64,000 nucleotides of DNA from an uncultured Flavobacteriaceae bacterium (GCA_905181835.1 CAJIZF010000002.1:248001-312000); one strand, 5' to 3'; positions 19,122 to 29,080 are shown, numbered from the stretch's first letter. Numbers and translations: made by a program. Notes: generated by a model from the letters alone, not told the origin.

Positions 19122-20948
19122 TTAGGAAAGAGATTGCATTTTAACAAGATTATAATAGACTCCTTTATTCTCAAGTAATTCTTCGTGTTTTCCTTGTTCA
19201 ACGATTTCACCTTTGGCTAAAACTATGATGTTGTCTGCTTTTTGAATTGTAGACAATCGATGAGCAATTACTATGGAAGTTCTGTTTTTCATCATATTTT
19301 CCAAAGCTTTTTGTACTAGTTGCTCGCTTTCCGTGTCTAATGCTGAAGTAGCTTCATCTAATATCATAATAGGAGGATTTTTAAGAACAGCCCTAGCTAT
19401 ACTCAAGCGTTGTTTTTGCCCTCCACTCAGCTTATTTCCCGAATCTCCAATATTGGTATATATACCCTCCGCTAAATTTTCAACAAATTCCCAGGCATTA
19501 GCGACTTTAAGTGCTTCGATGATTTCTTGGTCTGATGCATTTTGTTTTGCTACTAATAAATTTCCTTTAACAGTATCGTTAAATAAAATAGAATCCTGAG
19601 TAACTAAGCCTAATAACTTACGAAGTGAATTTTGAGTAATTTTTTTAATATTTAAGTTGTCGATGTTAATAGAGCCTTTGTTTACATCATAAAACCTAGT
19701 AATTAAATTAGCAATCGTGCTTTTTCCGCTACCGCTTTGACCTACTAAAGCAACGGTGTGACCTTTAGGTACTTTTAGCGAAAAGTCGTTCAAAACAAAA
19801 TCATTTTGATATTTAAAAGAAATATTTTTGATTTCTATTTCTGTACTAAATTTTGTTTTGTCTTGAGCATCTGGTAGGTCTGTAATATTTGATTCTGTTT
19901 CTAAAATCTCTAAAACTCGTTCTGCAGCTGCATTCCCTTTTTTTACAGAATAACTAGCTTTACTGATTGCTTTTGCTGGAGTTAATATATTGTATGCAAG
20001 TCCCATATAGGCAATAAATGAACTACTGTCCAATGTACCATCTATTAAAACCATTTTTCCTCCATACCATAATAATATTGCTATCACGGAAATACCTAAA
20101 AATTCACTGGTAGGAGAGGCAAGATTTTGTCTGTTTAAAAGGGTATTTGAAAATCTATAGAATTTTGAGGTAGATTCTTCGAACTTCTCCCTAAAAAGTT
20201 TTTCTGCAGTAAAACCTTTAATAATTTTTAACCCACCTAAAGTTTCTTCTAGTGTAGACAAAAACACACCTTGTTCTTTTTGAACTTGATCAGATTTCTT
20301 TTTTAAAGTTTTCCCAATTCTAGAAATAATAAAACCTGATATTGGAATAAAAATAAAAACAAAGAGTGTAAGTTTAGGGCTAATTATTAACATCATTATT
20401 ATTGTAAAAATGATAGTTAATGGTTCTCTAAATAGTAATTCTAATACCGATAAAAATGAGTGCTGTATCTCTAAAACATCGGTTCCAGTTCTTGCTAAAA
20501 TGTCTCCTTTCCTTTTTTCTGAAAAAAAAGAGATGGGCAGATTTACGGTTTTTTTGTAGAGTTCATTCCGAATATCTTTTAAAACACCATTTCTTAAAAA
20601 TGTAATAGCATACATTGCAAGATATCTGAATATATTTTTTAGTAGAAATAAAAGGATGACCAGAGAAATCACTAATAATAAGGCCCGTGAAGCATCGTCT
20701 TGCGCAAAATCATGGACTTTAAATGATAAGTAATCCTTGAAGTAATCTTTAATGTCCAGCATACCCGTGTAAGTTGGTTCTTTGATAGCCTTAATTTTAT
20801 CTTGTTCAAACAATACATCCAACATAGGTATCAGTGCAATGAATGATAAAGCGCTAAATAATGCATAAAAAACATTAAAAATAATGTTTAAAAATGCAAA
20901 CCTTTTGTAGGGTAAAGCAAATTGAATTATTTTTTTAAAATACTGCAT
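19122..20948 (-). CDS. MsbA-like ABC exporter (fused membrane and ATPase half-transporter)
   Basis: A 608-residue half-transporter that works as a homodimer in the inner membrane. The N-terminal membrane domain (about 1-320) has six segments. The C-terminal ATPase carries Walker A GQSGSGKST, signature LSGGQKQRLSIARA, Walker B IMILDEATSALD and the switch AHRLST. It resembles lipid A/lipid flippases (MsbA) and drug exporters of the ABCB group; lipid export is the likely role in a flavobacterium, but a multidrug role cannot be excluded. Its start codon overlaps by one base the end of the phosphohexomutase gene, so the two are in one transcript. Confidence 0.9.
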   Translation of the reverse strand: MQYFKKIIQFALPYKRFAFLNIIFNVFYALFSALSFIALIPMLDVLFEQDKIKAIKEPTYTGMLDIKDYFKDYLSFKVHDFAQDDASRALLLVISLVILLFLLKNIFRYLAMYAITFLRNGVLKDIRNELYKKTVNLPISFFSEKRKGDILARTGTDVLEIQHSFLSVLELLFREPLTIIFTIIMMLIISPKLTLFVFIFIPISGFIISRIGKTLKKKSDQVQKEQGVFLSTLEETLGGLKIIKGFTAEKLFREKFEESTSKFYRFSNTLLNRQNLASPTSEFLGISVIAILLWYGGKMVLIDGTLDSSSFIAYMGLAYNILTPAKAISKASYSVKKGNAAAERVLEILETESNITDLPDAQDKTKFSTEIEIKNISFKYQNDFVLNDFSLKVPKGHTVALVGQSGSGKSTIANLITRFYDVNKGSINIDNLNIKKITQNSLRKLLGLVTQDSILFNDTVKGNLLVAKQNASDQEIIEALKVANAWEFVENLAEGIYTNIGDSGNKLSGGQKQRLSIARAVLKNPPIMILDEATSALDTESEQLVQKALENMMKNRTSIVIAHRLSTIQKADNIIVLAKGEIVEQGKHEELLENKGVYYNLVKMQSLS

Positions 20949-22669
20949 TAATTATTTTTTAAAACTGAGATAATTGCTTCTAATTTTTCTTGATTGGTTT
21001 TTTGGGCAACTACGCAATTTTTAGATTTTGAATTTACGCTAATATAAAACTTTATTTTCGGCTCTGTTCCACTTGGTCTCATCGCTATCTTACTCCCGTC
21101 TTCTGTATAAAATATGAGAACGTTAGATTTTGGTATGTCAATTAGAATAGTAGAATTGTTAACTAAATCTTTAGATTCACTTTTCTGATAGTCTTCAATA
21201 CGGACAACTTTCTGACCAGCAATTTCAGTATATGGATTTTCTCTGAAGTTTTTCATCATTTGTGATATTTCTTCAGCTCCTTTTTTTCCTTTTTTTACAA
21301 TAGAAATTAAATGTTCTTGGTAATATCCATATTTCAGATATAGTTCATCTAAGTAGGAGAGTAGATTACCTCCATGTTGTTTTGTTTGTGCAGCTATCTC
21401 ACAAATTAATAGGGTTGCAGTTACCGCATCTTTATCGCGAACAAAGTCGCCTACTAAATAACCAAAGCTTTCTTCTCCACCACCAATGTGTTCAAGTTCA
21501 GGAAAATCTTTAATCATCTTCGCAATCCATTTAAAGCCAGTTAACCCTTCTTTGTAAATCACTTTATAATTTTCAGCAATTTTTTGAATCATCGGAGTTG
21601 AAACTATCGTAGAGGCTACAAATTGTTTTCCATTAAGTCTATTTTCTTTTTTCCATTTTTCTAACAAAAAATGAGTTTTAATAAGCATTGCTTGATTGCC
21701 ATTAAGCAAAGTATATTCTCCAGTAGTATTTTTAACTGCTATTCCTAGTCTGTCACAATCAGGATCTGTACCCACAACAATATCTGCATTTTGTTTTATG
21801 GCAAGATCTATTGCCATTTTTAAGGCTTCAGGTTCTTCTGGATTAGGAGATTTTACTGTTGGAAAATCTCCATCAGGAAGCGCTTGTTCTTTTACTATCG
21901 AAACATTTTTATAACCGGCTTCTTGCAATACTTTCGGAACCATAGTAATTGAAGTGCCGTGAAGAGAGGTAAAAACAATATTCAAGTTATTTTTGATGCC
22001 TTGTGGTATTCCAAAACTTCCATTTTTAATAGAGGCTTTAGCAAAGGCCTCGTCTACTTCCTTGTCTATGTAGCTTATTAAGTTATGGTTAACCTCAAAT
22101 TTAATTTCTGAATATTTTAAACGATTAATTTCTGCGATAATTTCTTTATCCTGAGGAGGTACTAATTGTCCGCCATCTTCCCAATACACTTTATATCCGT
22201 TGTATTCTGGAGGATTATGTGAAGCTGTTAATACAATACCACATTGACAATCTAGATGTTTTACAGCAAACGATAATTCGGGAGTAGGTCTTAGGTCTGA
22301 AAAAAGATAAACTTGTATATCATTGGCAGAAAACACATTGGCTACTAGTTTTGCTAAAGTTTTACTGTTATTTCTACAATCATAAGCTATTGCAACTTTA
22401 ATTTCTTGTTTTGGAAATTGTTTTTTTAAATAATTAGACAGGCCTTGAGTATTTTTTCCTAAGGTATATTTATTAATTCGATTATCACCAACACCCATAA
22501 TTCCTCGCATTCCACCGGTTCCAAATTCAAGATTTTTATAAAAACTTTCTTCCAGTGTTTCAGGTTCGCGAGCAATTAAATTTTTTATAGTATGCTGTGT
22601 TTCGGTATCAAATGTAGGAGTGAGCCAAACGTTTACTCGCTCAAGTATTTTAGGGTCAATGTAAATCAT
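20948..22669 (-). CDS. Phosphoglucomutase/phosphomannomutase (alpha-D-phosphohexomutase)
   Basis: Interconverts hexose 1- and 6-phosphates for polysaccharide and glycogen metabolism. The protein has 573 residues from MIYIDPKILERVNVWLTP. It has the phosphoserine loop LTASHNPPEYNGYKVYW at about 145-160, the metal loop GTDPDCDRLGI at about 300, the sugar loop GGEESFGY at about 410, and the phosphate-binding RPSGTEPKIKFY near the C-terminus, in the usual order. I chose the ATG at 22669 rather than 22714, because the longer form would start upstream of the promoter box at 22689-22696. It resembles PgcA more than the shorter PMM/PGM. It overlaps the exporter gene by one base. Confidence 0.93.
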   Translation of the reverse strand: MIYIDPKILERVNVWLTPTFDTETQHTIKNLIAREPETLEESFYKNLEFGTGGMRGIMGVGDNRINKYTLGKNTQGLSNYLKKQFPKQEIKVAIAYDCRNNSKTLAKLVANVFSANDIQVYLFSDLRPTPELSFAVKHLDCQCGIVLTASHNPPEYNGYKVYWEDGGQLVPPQDKEIIAEINRLKYSEIKFEVNHNLISYIDKEVDEAFAKASIKNGSFGIPQGIKNNLNIVFTSLHGTSITMVPKVLQEAGYKNVSIVKEQALPDGDFPTVKSPNPEEPEALKMAIDLAIKQNADIVVGTDPDCDRLGIAVKNTTGEYTLLNGNQAMLIKTHFLLEKWKKENRLNGKQFVASTIVSTPMIQKIAENYKVIYKEGLTGFKWIAKMIKDFPELEHIGGGEESFGYLVGDFVRDKDAVTATLLICEIAAQTKQHGGNLLSYLDELYLKYGYYQEHLISIVKKGKKGAEEISQMMKNFRENPYTEIAGQKVVRIEDYQKSESKDLVNNSTILIDIPKSNVLIFYTEDGSKIAMRPSGTEPKIKFYISVNSKSKNCVVAQKTNQEKLEAIISVLKNN

Positions 22670-22688
22670 TATCAAATTTTTCTTTGTG

Positions 22689-22716
22689 CAAAAATAGTTG
22701 TTTATGAGGGGCACAA
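22689..22716 (-). promoter_or_regulatory. Promoter of the phosphohexomutase-exporter transcript
   Basis: Minus-strand TATTTTTG (22696-22689) matches TAnnTTTG, with TTG at 22716-22714 and a 17-base spacer. Transcription would start a few bases upstream of the ATG at 22669, which fixes that start. Confidence 0.6.
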
Positions 22717-22752
22717 CGATTTTTATTATAAGAATTTTAACGATTTTAGTTG

Positions 22753-23694
22753 TTAAATATTCTCTTTGATGATATAATTTTTAGTGTCTTTTTTACTGCG
22801 TAAAATTAATTCTCCTAGGAAACCAGCAACAAAAAATTGTGAACCTAATATCATGGAAGTTAATGCTATGTAAAACTGAGGTTTCTCTGTTATTAACCTT
22901 CCTGAAGGATTTAGAAATAGCTTATCAATACCTAGGTAGAAAGCAAACAAAAATCCCACTACTATCATAAGAGCTCCCCATGCTCCAAAAAAATGCATTG
23001 GTCTTTTTCCAAACCTTGAAATAAAAGATATGGTTATTAAGTCTAAAAATCCTCTTATAAAACGCTCCATACCAAATTTTGTTTCTCCATATTTTCTAGC
23101 TTGATGTTTAACAATTTTCTCTCCAATATTACTGAAACCTGCATTTTTGGCAAGAACAGGTATGTATCGATGCATTTCTCCAGTAACCTCAATATTTTTG
23201 ATTACCTCATTTCTGTAGGCTTTTAAACCACAGTTAAAATCATTCAGTTGTACTCCAGAAGTTTTTCTGGCCGCAAAATTAAAAAGTTTAGAAGGTAAGT
23301 TTTTAGCTAACTTAGAATCGTATCTTATTTTTTTCCATCCAGAAACCAAATCATAACCATCTTCATGCACCATTTTATATAAAGCTGTTATTTCCTCGGG
23401 ATTGTCCTGCAAGTCAGCATCCATTGTAATGACTACATCTCCTTTTGCTTTTGCGAAACCTGCGTGTAAGGCTTGCGATTTACCAAAATTTTCTAAAAAA
23501 CGAATTCCATTAACTTCAGTATTTTCACTTGCCAATTTAGTGATGATACTCCAGGATAGATCTTTACTTCCATCATCAATAAAAATGAGTTCGTACGAAT
23601 AACCATTAGACTTCATTACTTTCGAAATCCATTGATGTAACTCATTTAAGGACGCTTCTTCATTAAGAAGAGGAATAATAATAGAAATATCCAT
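22753..23694 (-). CDS. Family 2 glycosyltransferase (DPM1/GtrB-like, membrane anchored)
   Basis: A 313-residue enzyme that probably transfers a sugar from a nucleotide donor to a polyprenyl phosphate. The GT-A domain covers about 1-225, with FIDDGSKDLS and the metal-binding VITMDADLQDNPEEI. The acceptor-side motif is NDFNCGLKAYR. Two C-terminal membrane segments (about 235-258 and 275-298) anchor it. This architecture matches dolichyl/undecaprenyl-phosphate glucosyl- or mannosyltransferases. It lies 12 bases after the DUF4199 gene, and the pair is conserved in flavobacteria from my knowledge of the families. Confidence 0.88.
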   Translation of the reverse strand: MDISIIIPLLNEEASLNELHQWISKVMKSNGYSYELIFIDDGSKDLSWSIITKLASENTEVNGIRFLENFGKSQALHAGFAKAKGDVVITMDADLQDNPEEITALYKMVHEDGYDLVSGWKKIRYDSKLAKNLPSKLFNFAARKTSGVQLNDFNCGLKAYRNEVIKNIEVTGEMHRYIPVLAKNAGFSNIGEKIVKHQARKYGETKFGMERFIRGFLDLITISFISRFGKRPMHFFGAWGALMIVVGFLFAFYLGIDKLFLNPSGRLITEKPQFYIALTSMILGSQFFVAGFLGELILRSKKDTKNYIIKENI

Positions 23695-23706
23695 ATTTAC
23701 TATTGA

Positions 23707-24234
23707 CTAATGCTCTGGACGATTTTCTTTCATAAACAAACCAGCTATTAAAGATACTATAAAGCCTAAAAACAAGGTAAATATAATACCCATAGCAGCC
23801 ATTATAGTAGGTGTCATCATTTTTTCAGTAATTCCCATTGCCATATCCATTTGTTCTTGGGTCATATCGGGATTTTGAGATAGCATTTGTTCTCTAGCTA
23901 TTTCAATAGATTGACTTACAAAATCAGGCTCAATAAAAGTCATAAATACATAATTGTAAATAGTACCTATAATTGCTGCAATTAATGAAATTGCTAAACC
24001 TGTTTTCAGAGATTCTGAAACAGAAAGAAATCCCTCATTTTCTAATTTAAAGGCTTTTAAACCATAAACGATAATACCCAACATTATAGCTGATCCTGTT
24101 ATGGTAAGCCACATGGGTCTTTCCAAATAATTATCTGTAACATAAGCAATAACGGATAACGCAATTGTTAATACTCCCCAAATACCACCATAATTAAGTG
24201 CAATTTTTTTAATTGATGCTTTTTGATTTTCCAT
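23707..24234 (-). CDS. DUF4199 family membrane protein
   Basis: A 175-residue inner-membrane protein with four membrane segments: about residues 15-32, 42-60, 75-100 and 140-165. Between segments three and four is a Met-rich amphipathic loop (QMLSQNPDMTQEQMDMAMGI). The pattern, and the opening MENQKASIKKIALNYGGIWG, fit DUF4199, a Bacteroidetes family of unknown function. It lies 12 bases upstream of the glycosyltransferase gene in the same direction, so a helper role in lipid-linked sugar handling is possible but unproven. Confidence 0.82.
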   Translation of the reverse strand: MENQKASIKKIALNYGGIWGVLTIALSVIAYVTDNYLERPMWLTITGSAIMLGIIVYGLKAFKLENEGFLSVSESLKTGLAISLIAAIIGTIYNYVFMTFIEPDFVSQSIEIAREQMLSQNPDMTQEQMDMAMGITEKMMTPTIMAAMGIIFTLFLGFIVSLIAGLFMKENRPEH

Positions 24235-24407
24235 GAATTTTTATTTTATAATTTAGATTAAGTTAAATTTGTCAGGAAGTTAGTTAACAAATATATGAAA
24301 ACGTTACAAATAAATTATTAAATAGTTTGTGATAATCATCTATTAAGTAAGATAAATTAAGGGGTTTAAAGAGTTTTGGTTGCTACGTAAAAAAAATAAT
24401 AATTTTA

Positions 24408-24437
24408 TTGTAGATTATCTTTAATTGATTAAATTTG
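24408..24437 (+). promoter_or_regulatory. Promoter of the L31 gene
   Basis: TTG at 24408-24410 and TAAATTTG at 24430-24437 with a 19-base spacer, a good Bacteroidetes promoter. The predicted transcript begins around 24444 and has a leader of about 65 bases before the ATG at 24510. This excludes a start at 24435. Confidence 0.6.
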
Positions 24438-24509
24438 CAAACTGAAATCTTAAAAAAGGTTTCTATAAAAAGTTTAATAAAAAATTTCCAAATTTTAGGA
24501 AAAAAGGTT

Positions 24510-24761
24510 ATGAGAAAAGGAATTCACCCAGAAAATTATAGATTGGTAGCTTTTAAAGACATGTCCAATGAAGATGTATTTATTACTAAATCTACTGCAG
24601 AAACTAAAGAAACACTTGAAGTAGACGGTGTTGAATATCCTTTAGTAAAAATGGAAATTTCAAGAACATCACATCCTTTTTACACTGGAAAGAAAAAATT
24701 AATTGATACCGCTGGACGTATCGATAAATTTAAGACCAAATACGCAAAATTTAAGAAATAA
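24510..24761 (+). CDS. rpmE2: 50S ribosomal protein L31, type B
   Basis: An 83-residue ribosomal protein beginning [20 protein letters not shown], with the family motif [20 protein letters not shown]. It has no CxxC zinc-binding cysteines, so it is the zinc-independent C-minus (type B) form. The ATG at 24510 gives the normal family length and follows the promoter at 24408-24437. A clear terminator at 24785-24812 follows. The roughly 65-base leader could hold a regulatory structure, but I saw no strong one. Confidence 0.95.
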   Translation: MRKGIHPENYRLVAFKDMSNEDVFITKSTAETKETLEVDGVEYPLVKMEISRTSHPFYTGKKKLIDTAGRIDKFKTKYAKFKK

Positions 24762-24784
24762 CTTTGCTTTAATAATATTTTTAT

Positions 24785-24812
24785 AAGCCTTTGAGAAATC
24801 AAAGGCTTTTTT
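24785..24812 (+). terminator. Terminator after the L31 gene
   Basis: Nine-base stem AAGCCTTTG / CAAAGGCTT with loop AGAAAT, followed by a T run. Confidence 0.85.
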
Positions 24813-24871
24813 ATTTAGCTTTGATTTTTATAATCGGGGGTTTTATTAAAATCTCTAATTTAATTTATTTT

Positions 24872-26047
24872 ATGAATTACATACTTTTTGACGGAAGCGT
24901 TCGTAATCAACTATTACCTTTTACTTATACCCGTCCTGTTGCAGATTTAAGGGTAGGGATATTAACTATTCGTGAAAAATGGGAGAGAATGTTAGGATAC
25001 ACTACGTCTTCAGTTACCGAAGATTATTTAGTTGATAAATTTCCAATGGTAGAATTCAATGACAATGTATTTATCAATGCTTCTATTATTCCGTCAGAGA
25101 ACTTAGTTAACATGGTTAGTAACCTTTCTGAAAATAAAGCAATCTTTTTAAATAACGAACCTGTTGCTTTTTTTGCAAAAAAAGACCAAGAGGTAAATTT
25201 TGAAACTTACGATGTTATAGAATACAGCTTCAAGGATATTATTAAAATTGAACATAATTGGGATATTTTTAAATTTAATGGAGAAGCAATTAAAAAAGAT
25301 TTTCAATTGTTAACCTCTGGTAGAGATTCTCAACCAATTCCTGAGACTACGAATGTATTAAATGAATCACAAATTTTTATTGAAGAAGGTGCTGTTTTAC
25401 CTTTATGTTCTCTAAATGCTACGGATGGTCCTATATACATAGGAAAAGATTCAGAAATTATGGAAGGTTCTTTGATTCGAGGGCCATTTGCCTTGTGTAA
25501 TAATGCTACTATTAAGATGGGGGCTAAAATATATGGGCCCACTACCATAGGTCCTTTTTCTAAAATGGGAGGAGAAATTAATAACTGTGTGATTTTTGGA
25601 TATACTAATAAAGGGCATGATGGATTTTTAGGGAATTCAGTTGTAGGAGAATGGTGCAATCTAGGTGCAGACACCAACAACTCTAATCTTAAAAATAATT
25701 ATGCAGAGGTGCGTCTCTGGGATTATGAAACTGAAGGATTTGCTAAAACTGGACTACAGTTTTGTGGTTTGATGATGGGCGATCATAGTAAGTGTGGAAT
25801 AAATACTATGTTTAATACGGGAACCGTAATAGGGGTAAGTGCCAATATTTTTGGCAGTGGCTTTCCTCGAAATTTTATACCAAGTTTTAGTTGGGGAGGG
25901 TATTCAGGAATGATTACTTACAAAACTGTAAAAGCATTTGAAGTTGCAAAAGTTGTTATGGAAAGAAGAAATGAGTTGTTTACAGAAATAGATCGTCAAA
26001 TATTAGAGTATATATTTGAGGAAACAAAGCGTTGGCGTAAAGATTAA
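24872..26047 (+). CDS. GlmU-like sugar nucleotidyltransferase with left-handed beta-helix
   Basis: A 391-residue soluble protein of the Bacteroidetes GlmU family. The start MNYILFDGSVRNQLLPFTYT lacks the full LxxGxGTRM signature of real GlmU but opens a truncated nucleotidyltransferase-like domain (about 1-190). The C-terminal half (about 200-370) is a hexapeptide-repeat beta-helix (IYIGKDSEIMEGSLIRGPFA, GAKIYGPTTIGPFSKMGGEI). It may make or acetylate an activated amino sugar for the envelope; the exact reaction is unknown. I chose the ATG at 24872 because the upstream in-frame start at 24791 lies inside the L31 terminator. Its end overlaps by 4 bases the convergent peptide-binding protein gene. 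Confidence 0.82.
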   Translation: MNYILFDGSVRNQLLPFTYTRPVADLRVGILTIREKWERMLGYTTSSVTEDYLVDKFPMVEFNDNVFINASIIPSENLVNMVSNLSENKAIFLNNEPVAFFAKKDQEVNFETYDVIEYSFKDIIKIEHNWDIFKFNGEAIKKDFQLLTSGRDSQPIPETTNVLNESQIFIEEGAVLPLCSLNATDGPIYIGKDSEIMEGSLIRGPFALCNNATIKMGAKIYGPTTIGPFSKMGGEINNCVIFGYTNKGHDGFLGNSVVGEWCNLGADTNNSNLKNNYAEVRLWDYETEGFAKTGLQFCGLMMGDHSKCGINTMFNTGTVIGVSANIFGSGFPRNFIPSFSWGGYSGMITYKTVKAFEVAKVVMERRNELFTEIDRQILEYIFEETKRWRKD

Positions 26048-27672
26048 TTCGATTTTTTAACTCGTTTAAGAACTAGAAAGTTTTGTGGATTTATTCCAAG
26101 TCCAGTCACCTTTTTATTTACGAATCGCACTGCCATATCATAATACAAAGGAACCACTGGCGCTTCATTAATTATAATTGAATCCATTTTTTCATACAAT
26201 AGTTTTCGATCATCTATATTGGAAACAGATAATGAAGATATATACAAGCTATCATAAGTACTATTTTTAAAATGAGTGTAATTGGGTCCATTTGGCGTGA
26301 AATTTTCACTATAAAATAGTGATAAATAATTTTCAGCATCAGGATAATCAGCAATCCAACTAGCCCTAAAAATGTCTAATTCTCCGGATGATTTTAGTTG
26401 TCGTAGTGTAGAAGGAGGTACCACATCAATGATTACTTTAATGCCGATTTTTTCTAATTCTCTCTGAATATATTCACATAAATCTAGATATTGGCTATTG
26501 GTTCCAATACTAATAGATGGATTTTTATTCCCGGATTCTTTGATGTATTGGCTTACTAGGTCTCTGGCTTTTAAAGGTTGATAGGTAAATCCGTCTAATT
26601 CGTTGAAACCTGGTAATCCCTTTGGAATAAAACCGTTTTTTGCAGGTATTCCAATTCCATTTCTTAAATAAGTTATCATTTTATCACGATTAAAACCGTA
26701 GTTGACTGCTTGTCTTATTTTCTTTGATTGAATTTCTGAGGAGTTAGATCCCATGAAAAAACCGAGATATTCGGTATTTAAATAGGGACTGGTTATCATA
26801 TTAAATTTATTTTCATATTTTTTTTGAAGCTTTCCCTTAGTGGTTATTAGGTCATCTTTATATGAATTATCTAAACCTGAAATGAAATCTAATTTCCCTT
26901 GAACAAATTGAAGAAATTCACTTTGTTTATCTGGTAAAAAAGTAATTGCAATAGCTTCTAAATAGGGGAGTTGCTCGCCCTTTTCATCTTTTTCAAAATA
27001 AAGAGAGTTTTTTCTTAATACTAATTTTACATTTTCTTCCCAAAGTTTCATGACAAAAGGACCCGTACCAATAGGATTTGAACGAAAATTATTTCCATAA
27101 TAATCAATAGCTTCTTTAGGTACTACAGAACAGAAGCGCATAGACAACAATCCTAGAAAAGCTGGGAATGGTTTTTTTAGTTGTATGATAAATGTAGAAT
27201 TATTCTTGGCGTAAAATTGTTTTACATTATTTAAAACCCATCTTCCTCTTGCTGCTACTTTTTCGTCTAACAATCTATTAAAACTATATTCAAAATCGTA
27301 GGCTGTTGCAATCCTCGTAGAATCTTTATGGTTGTTAACAAATACGATACTTTTATGAAAATAAACATCTTCTCTTAAGTTAAATGTATAGGTTAGAGTA
27401 CTGTCGTTGTAATCCCAACTTTGAGCGATATCGGGTTTAACATTCAATTGGCTGTCTAATTGAACTAAACTATTAAAAATTTGATTAGTTGGCCAGATTA
27501 ACTGTGGGTTACTTGCAAATGCAGGATCCAATGTGGCAATATTACTATGTTCGTTATACCTAAAAACAAGATGATCATTCTCTGTCTCTCGATCATGATG
27601 ACATGAAAATAAAATCACTAAGCTACTAATCACTGTGATTAAATAAAATCCTTTAATGGTTTTGTTTTTCAT
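26044..27672 (-). CDS. Peptide/oligopeptide ABC transporter substrate-binding lipoprotein (SBP_bac_5)
   Basis: A 542-residue lipoprotein with the lipobox in VILFSCHHDRE (lipidated Cys about residue 24). The body is a family 5 extracellular solute-binding protein: LVFRYNEHSNIATLDPAFAS at the N-terminus, the conserved SNPIGTGPFVMKLWEENVKL region at about 200, and IRQAVNYGFNRDKMITYLRN at about 315. This family binds di- and oligopeptides for OppBCDF-type importers. No permease or ATPase genes are adjacent, so it is an orphan receptor. It starts about 75 bases from the divergent mtaB gene. Confidence 0.88.
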   Translation of the reverse strand: MKNKTIKGFYLITVISSLVILFSCHHDRETENDHLVFRYNEHSNIATLDPAFASNPQLIWPTNQIFNSLVQLDSQLNVKPDIAQSWDYNDSTLTYTFNLREDVYFHKSIVFVNNHKDSTRIATAYDFEYSFNRLLDEKVAARGRWVLNNVKQFYAKNNSTFIIQLKKPFPAFLGLLSMRFCSVVPKEAIDYYGNNFRSNPIGTGPFVMKLWEENVKLVLRKNSLYFEKDEKGEQLPYLEAIAITFLPDKQSEFLQFVQGKLDFISGLDNSYKDDLITTKGKLQKKYENKFNMITSPYLNTEYLGFFMGSNSSEIQSKKIRQAVNYGFNRDKMITYLRNGIGIPAKNGFIPKGLPGFNELDGFTYQPLKARDLVSQYIKESGNKNPSISIGTNSQYLDLCEYIQRELEKIGIKVIIDVVPPSTLRQLKSSGELDIFRASWIADYPDAENYLSLFYSENFTPNGPNYTHFKNSTYDSLYISSLSVSNIDDRKLLYEKMDSIIINEAPVVPLYYDMAVRFVNKKVTGLGINPQNFLVLKRVKKSN

Positions 27673-27680
27673 CTACTTTT

Positions 27681-27708
27681 TTGAAATGGATAATAGTTTG
27701 TATTTTTG
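27681..27708 (+). promoter_or_regulatory. Promoter of mtaB
   Basis: TTG at 27681-27683, 17-base spacer, TATTTTTG at 27701-27708. It lies downstream of the in-frame codon at 27656 and upstream of the ATG at 27749, supporting the shorter protein. Confidence 0.6.
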
Positions 27709-27748
27709 CAGTCCAAAATTAATATGGGCATTTGTCAAAAGTACAAGA

Positions 27749-29080
27749 ATGAATCCTAGAAAAAAAGTCGCATTTTATACCTTAGGTTGTAAACTTAACT
27801 TTAGTGAAACTTCAACTATTGCTAGAAATTTTAAAGATGAAGGGTTTGATCGTATAGATTTCTCTGAAAAAGCAGATATGTATGTGATCAATACATGCTC
27901 TGTTACTGAAAATGCTGATAAGAAGTTTAAGGATATTGTCAAGCTAGCTTTAAAATCAAATCCAGATGCATACGTTGCCGCTGTAGGCTGTTACGCGCAA
28001 TTAAAACCTGAAGAATTAGCGAATGTAAACGGTGTTGATTTAGTTTTGGGTGCAACAGAAAAGTTTAAAATTACTGATTATTTAAACGATTTAACTAAAA
28101 ACGATTTTGGTGAGATACACTCTTGTGAAATTGAGGAAGCAAATTTTTATGTAGGATCTTATTCTATTGGAGATAGAACAAGAGCTTTTTTAAAGGTACA
28201 AGATGGATGTGACTATGTATGTACTTTTTGTACAATACCACTCGCACGAGGTATCTCTAGGAGTGATAAATTAGAAAAAGTTTTATTAAATGCAAAGGAA
28301 ATATCTGATCAAGGAATTAAAGAAATTGTTTTAACGGGAGTTAATATTGGTGATTACGGAAAAGGTGAATTTGGAAATAAAAAACACAAGCATACTTTTT
28401 TGGAACTTGTTCAATCTTTAGATAAGGTTTTGGGTATTGAACGAATTCGAATTTCCTCGATTGAGCCTAATTTATTAAAAAATGAAACAATTAAATTTGT
28501 TTCTGAATCCAATACGTTTGTTCCACATTTTCACATGCCTTTACAAAGTGGGAGTAATAAATTATTACGTTTAATGAAACGTAGATATCAACGTGAATTA
28601 TACAAAGAAAGAGTCCTTGAGATTAAAAAACACATGCCAAATGCTTGTATCGGAGTTGATGTTATTGTAGGTTTTCCAGGTGAAACAGATGAGTTATTTT
28701 TAGAGACTTATCATTTTCTAAATGAATTAGACATTTCATATTTGCATGTCTTTACCTATTCTGAGAGAGTAAATACGACTGCCGCTAAAATGCAAGGAGT
28801 AGTTCCACAAAATATAAGAAAAAAAAGAAGTAAAATATTAAGAGGTTTATCGGTTAAAAAAAGACGTTCATTTTATGAGAGTCAATTAAAAACTTCTCAT
28901 TTTGTTTTATTTGAGAGTGAAAACAAAAAAGGATATATAAACGGATTTACTGAAAATTACGTAAAAGTTAAAGCCCCTTGGAATCCAATTTTAGTAAATA
29001 CTAAACAGGAGGTTATACTAACGGAAATAGATGATGATGGCTTGGTTCGTTTTAAATTTTTGAATCAGGAAATAAATTAA
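27749..29080 (+). CDS. mtaB: tRNA N6-threonylcarbamoyladenosine(37) C2-methylthiotransferase
   Basis: A radical-SAM enzyme of 443 residues that adds a methylthio group to t6A37 of ANN-decoding tRNAs. The N-terminal UPF0004 domain holds the three cysteines of the auxiliary cluster (YTLGCKLNFSE, VINTCSVTENAD, AAVGCYAQLK). The radical-SAM triad is DGCDYVCTFCTIPLARG at about 147-163. A TRAM-like C-terminal domain follows at about 370-440. The GCKLN form and overall length fit MtaB (e-MTTase) rather than MiaB or RimO. The ATG at 27749 gives the usual MNPRKKVAFYTLGCKLN start. Its end overlaps by 4 bases the convergent acetyltransferase-like gene. Confidence 0.94.
   Translation: MNPRKKVAFYTLGCKLNFSETSTIARNFKDEGFDRIDFSEKADMYVINTCSVTENADKKFKDIVKLALKSNPDAYVAAVGCYAQLKPEELANVNGVDLVLGATEKFKITDYLNDLTKNDFGEIHSCEIEEANFYVGSYSIGDRTRAFLKVQDGCDYVCTFCTIPLARGISRSDKLEKVLLNAKEISDQGIKEIVLTGVNIGDYGKGEFGNKKHKHTFLELVQSLDKVLGIERIRISSIEPNLLKNETIKFVSESNTFVPHFHMPLQSGSNKLLRLMKRRYQRELYKERVLEIKKHMPNACIGVDVIVGFPGETDELFLETYHFLNELDISYLHVFTYSERVNTTAAKMQGVVPQNIRKKRSKILRGLSVKKRRSFYESQLKTSHFVLFESENKKGYINGFTENYVKVKAPWNPILVNTKQEVILTEIDDDGLVRFKFLNQEIN

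Noticed and set aside
24435..24509. A longer L31 with 25 extra residues
   Set aside because: This start overlaps the predicted -7 box, and the family N-terminus is [10 protein letters not shown].
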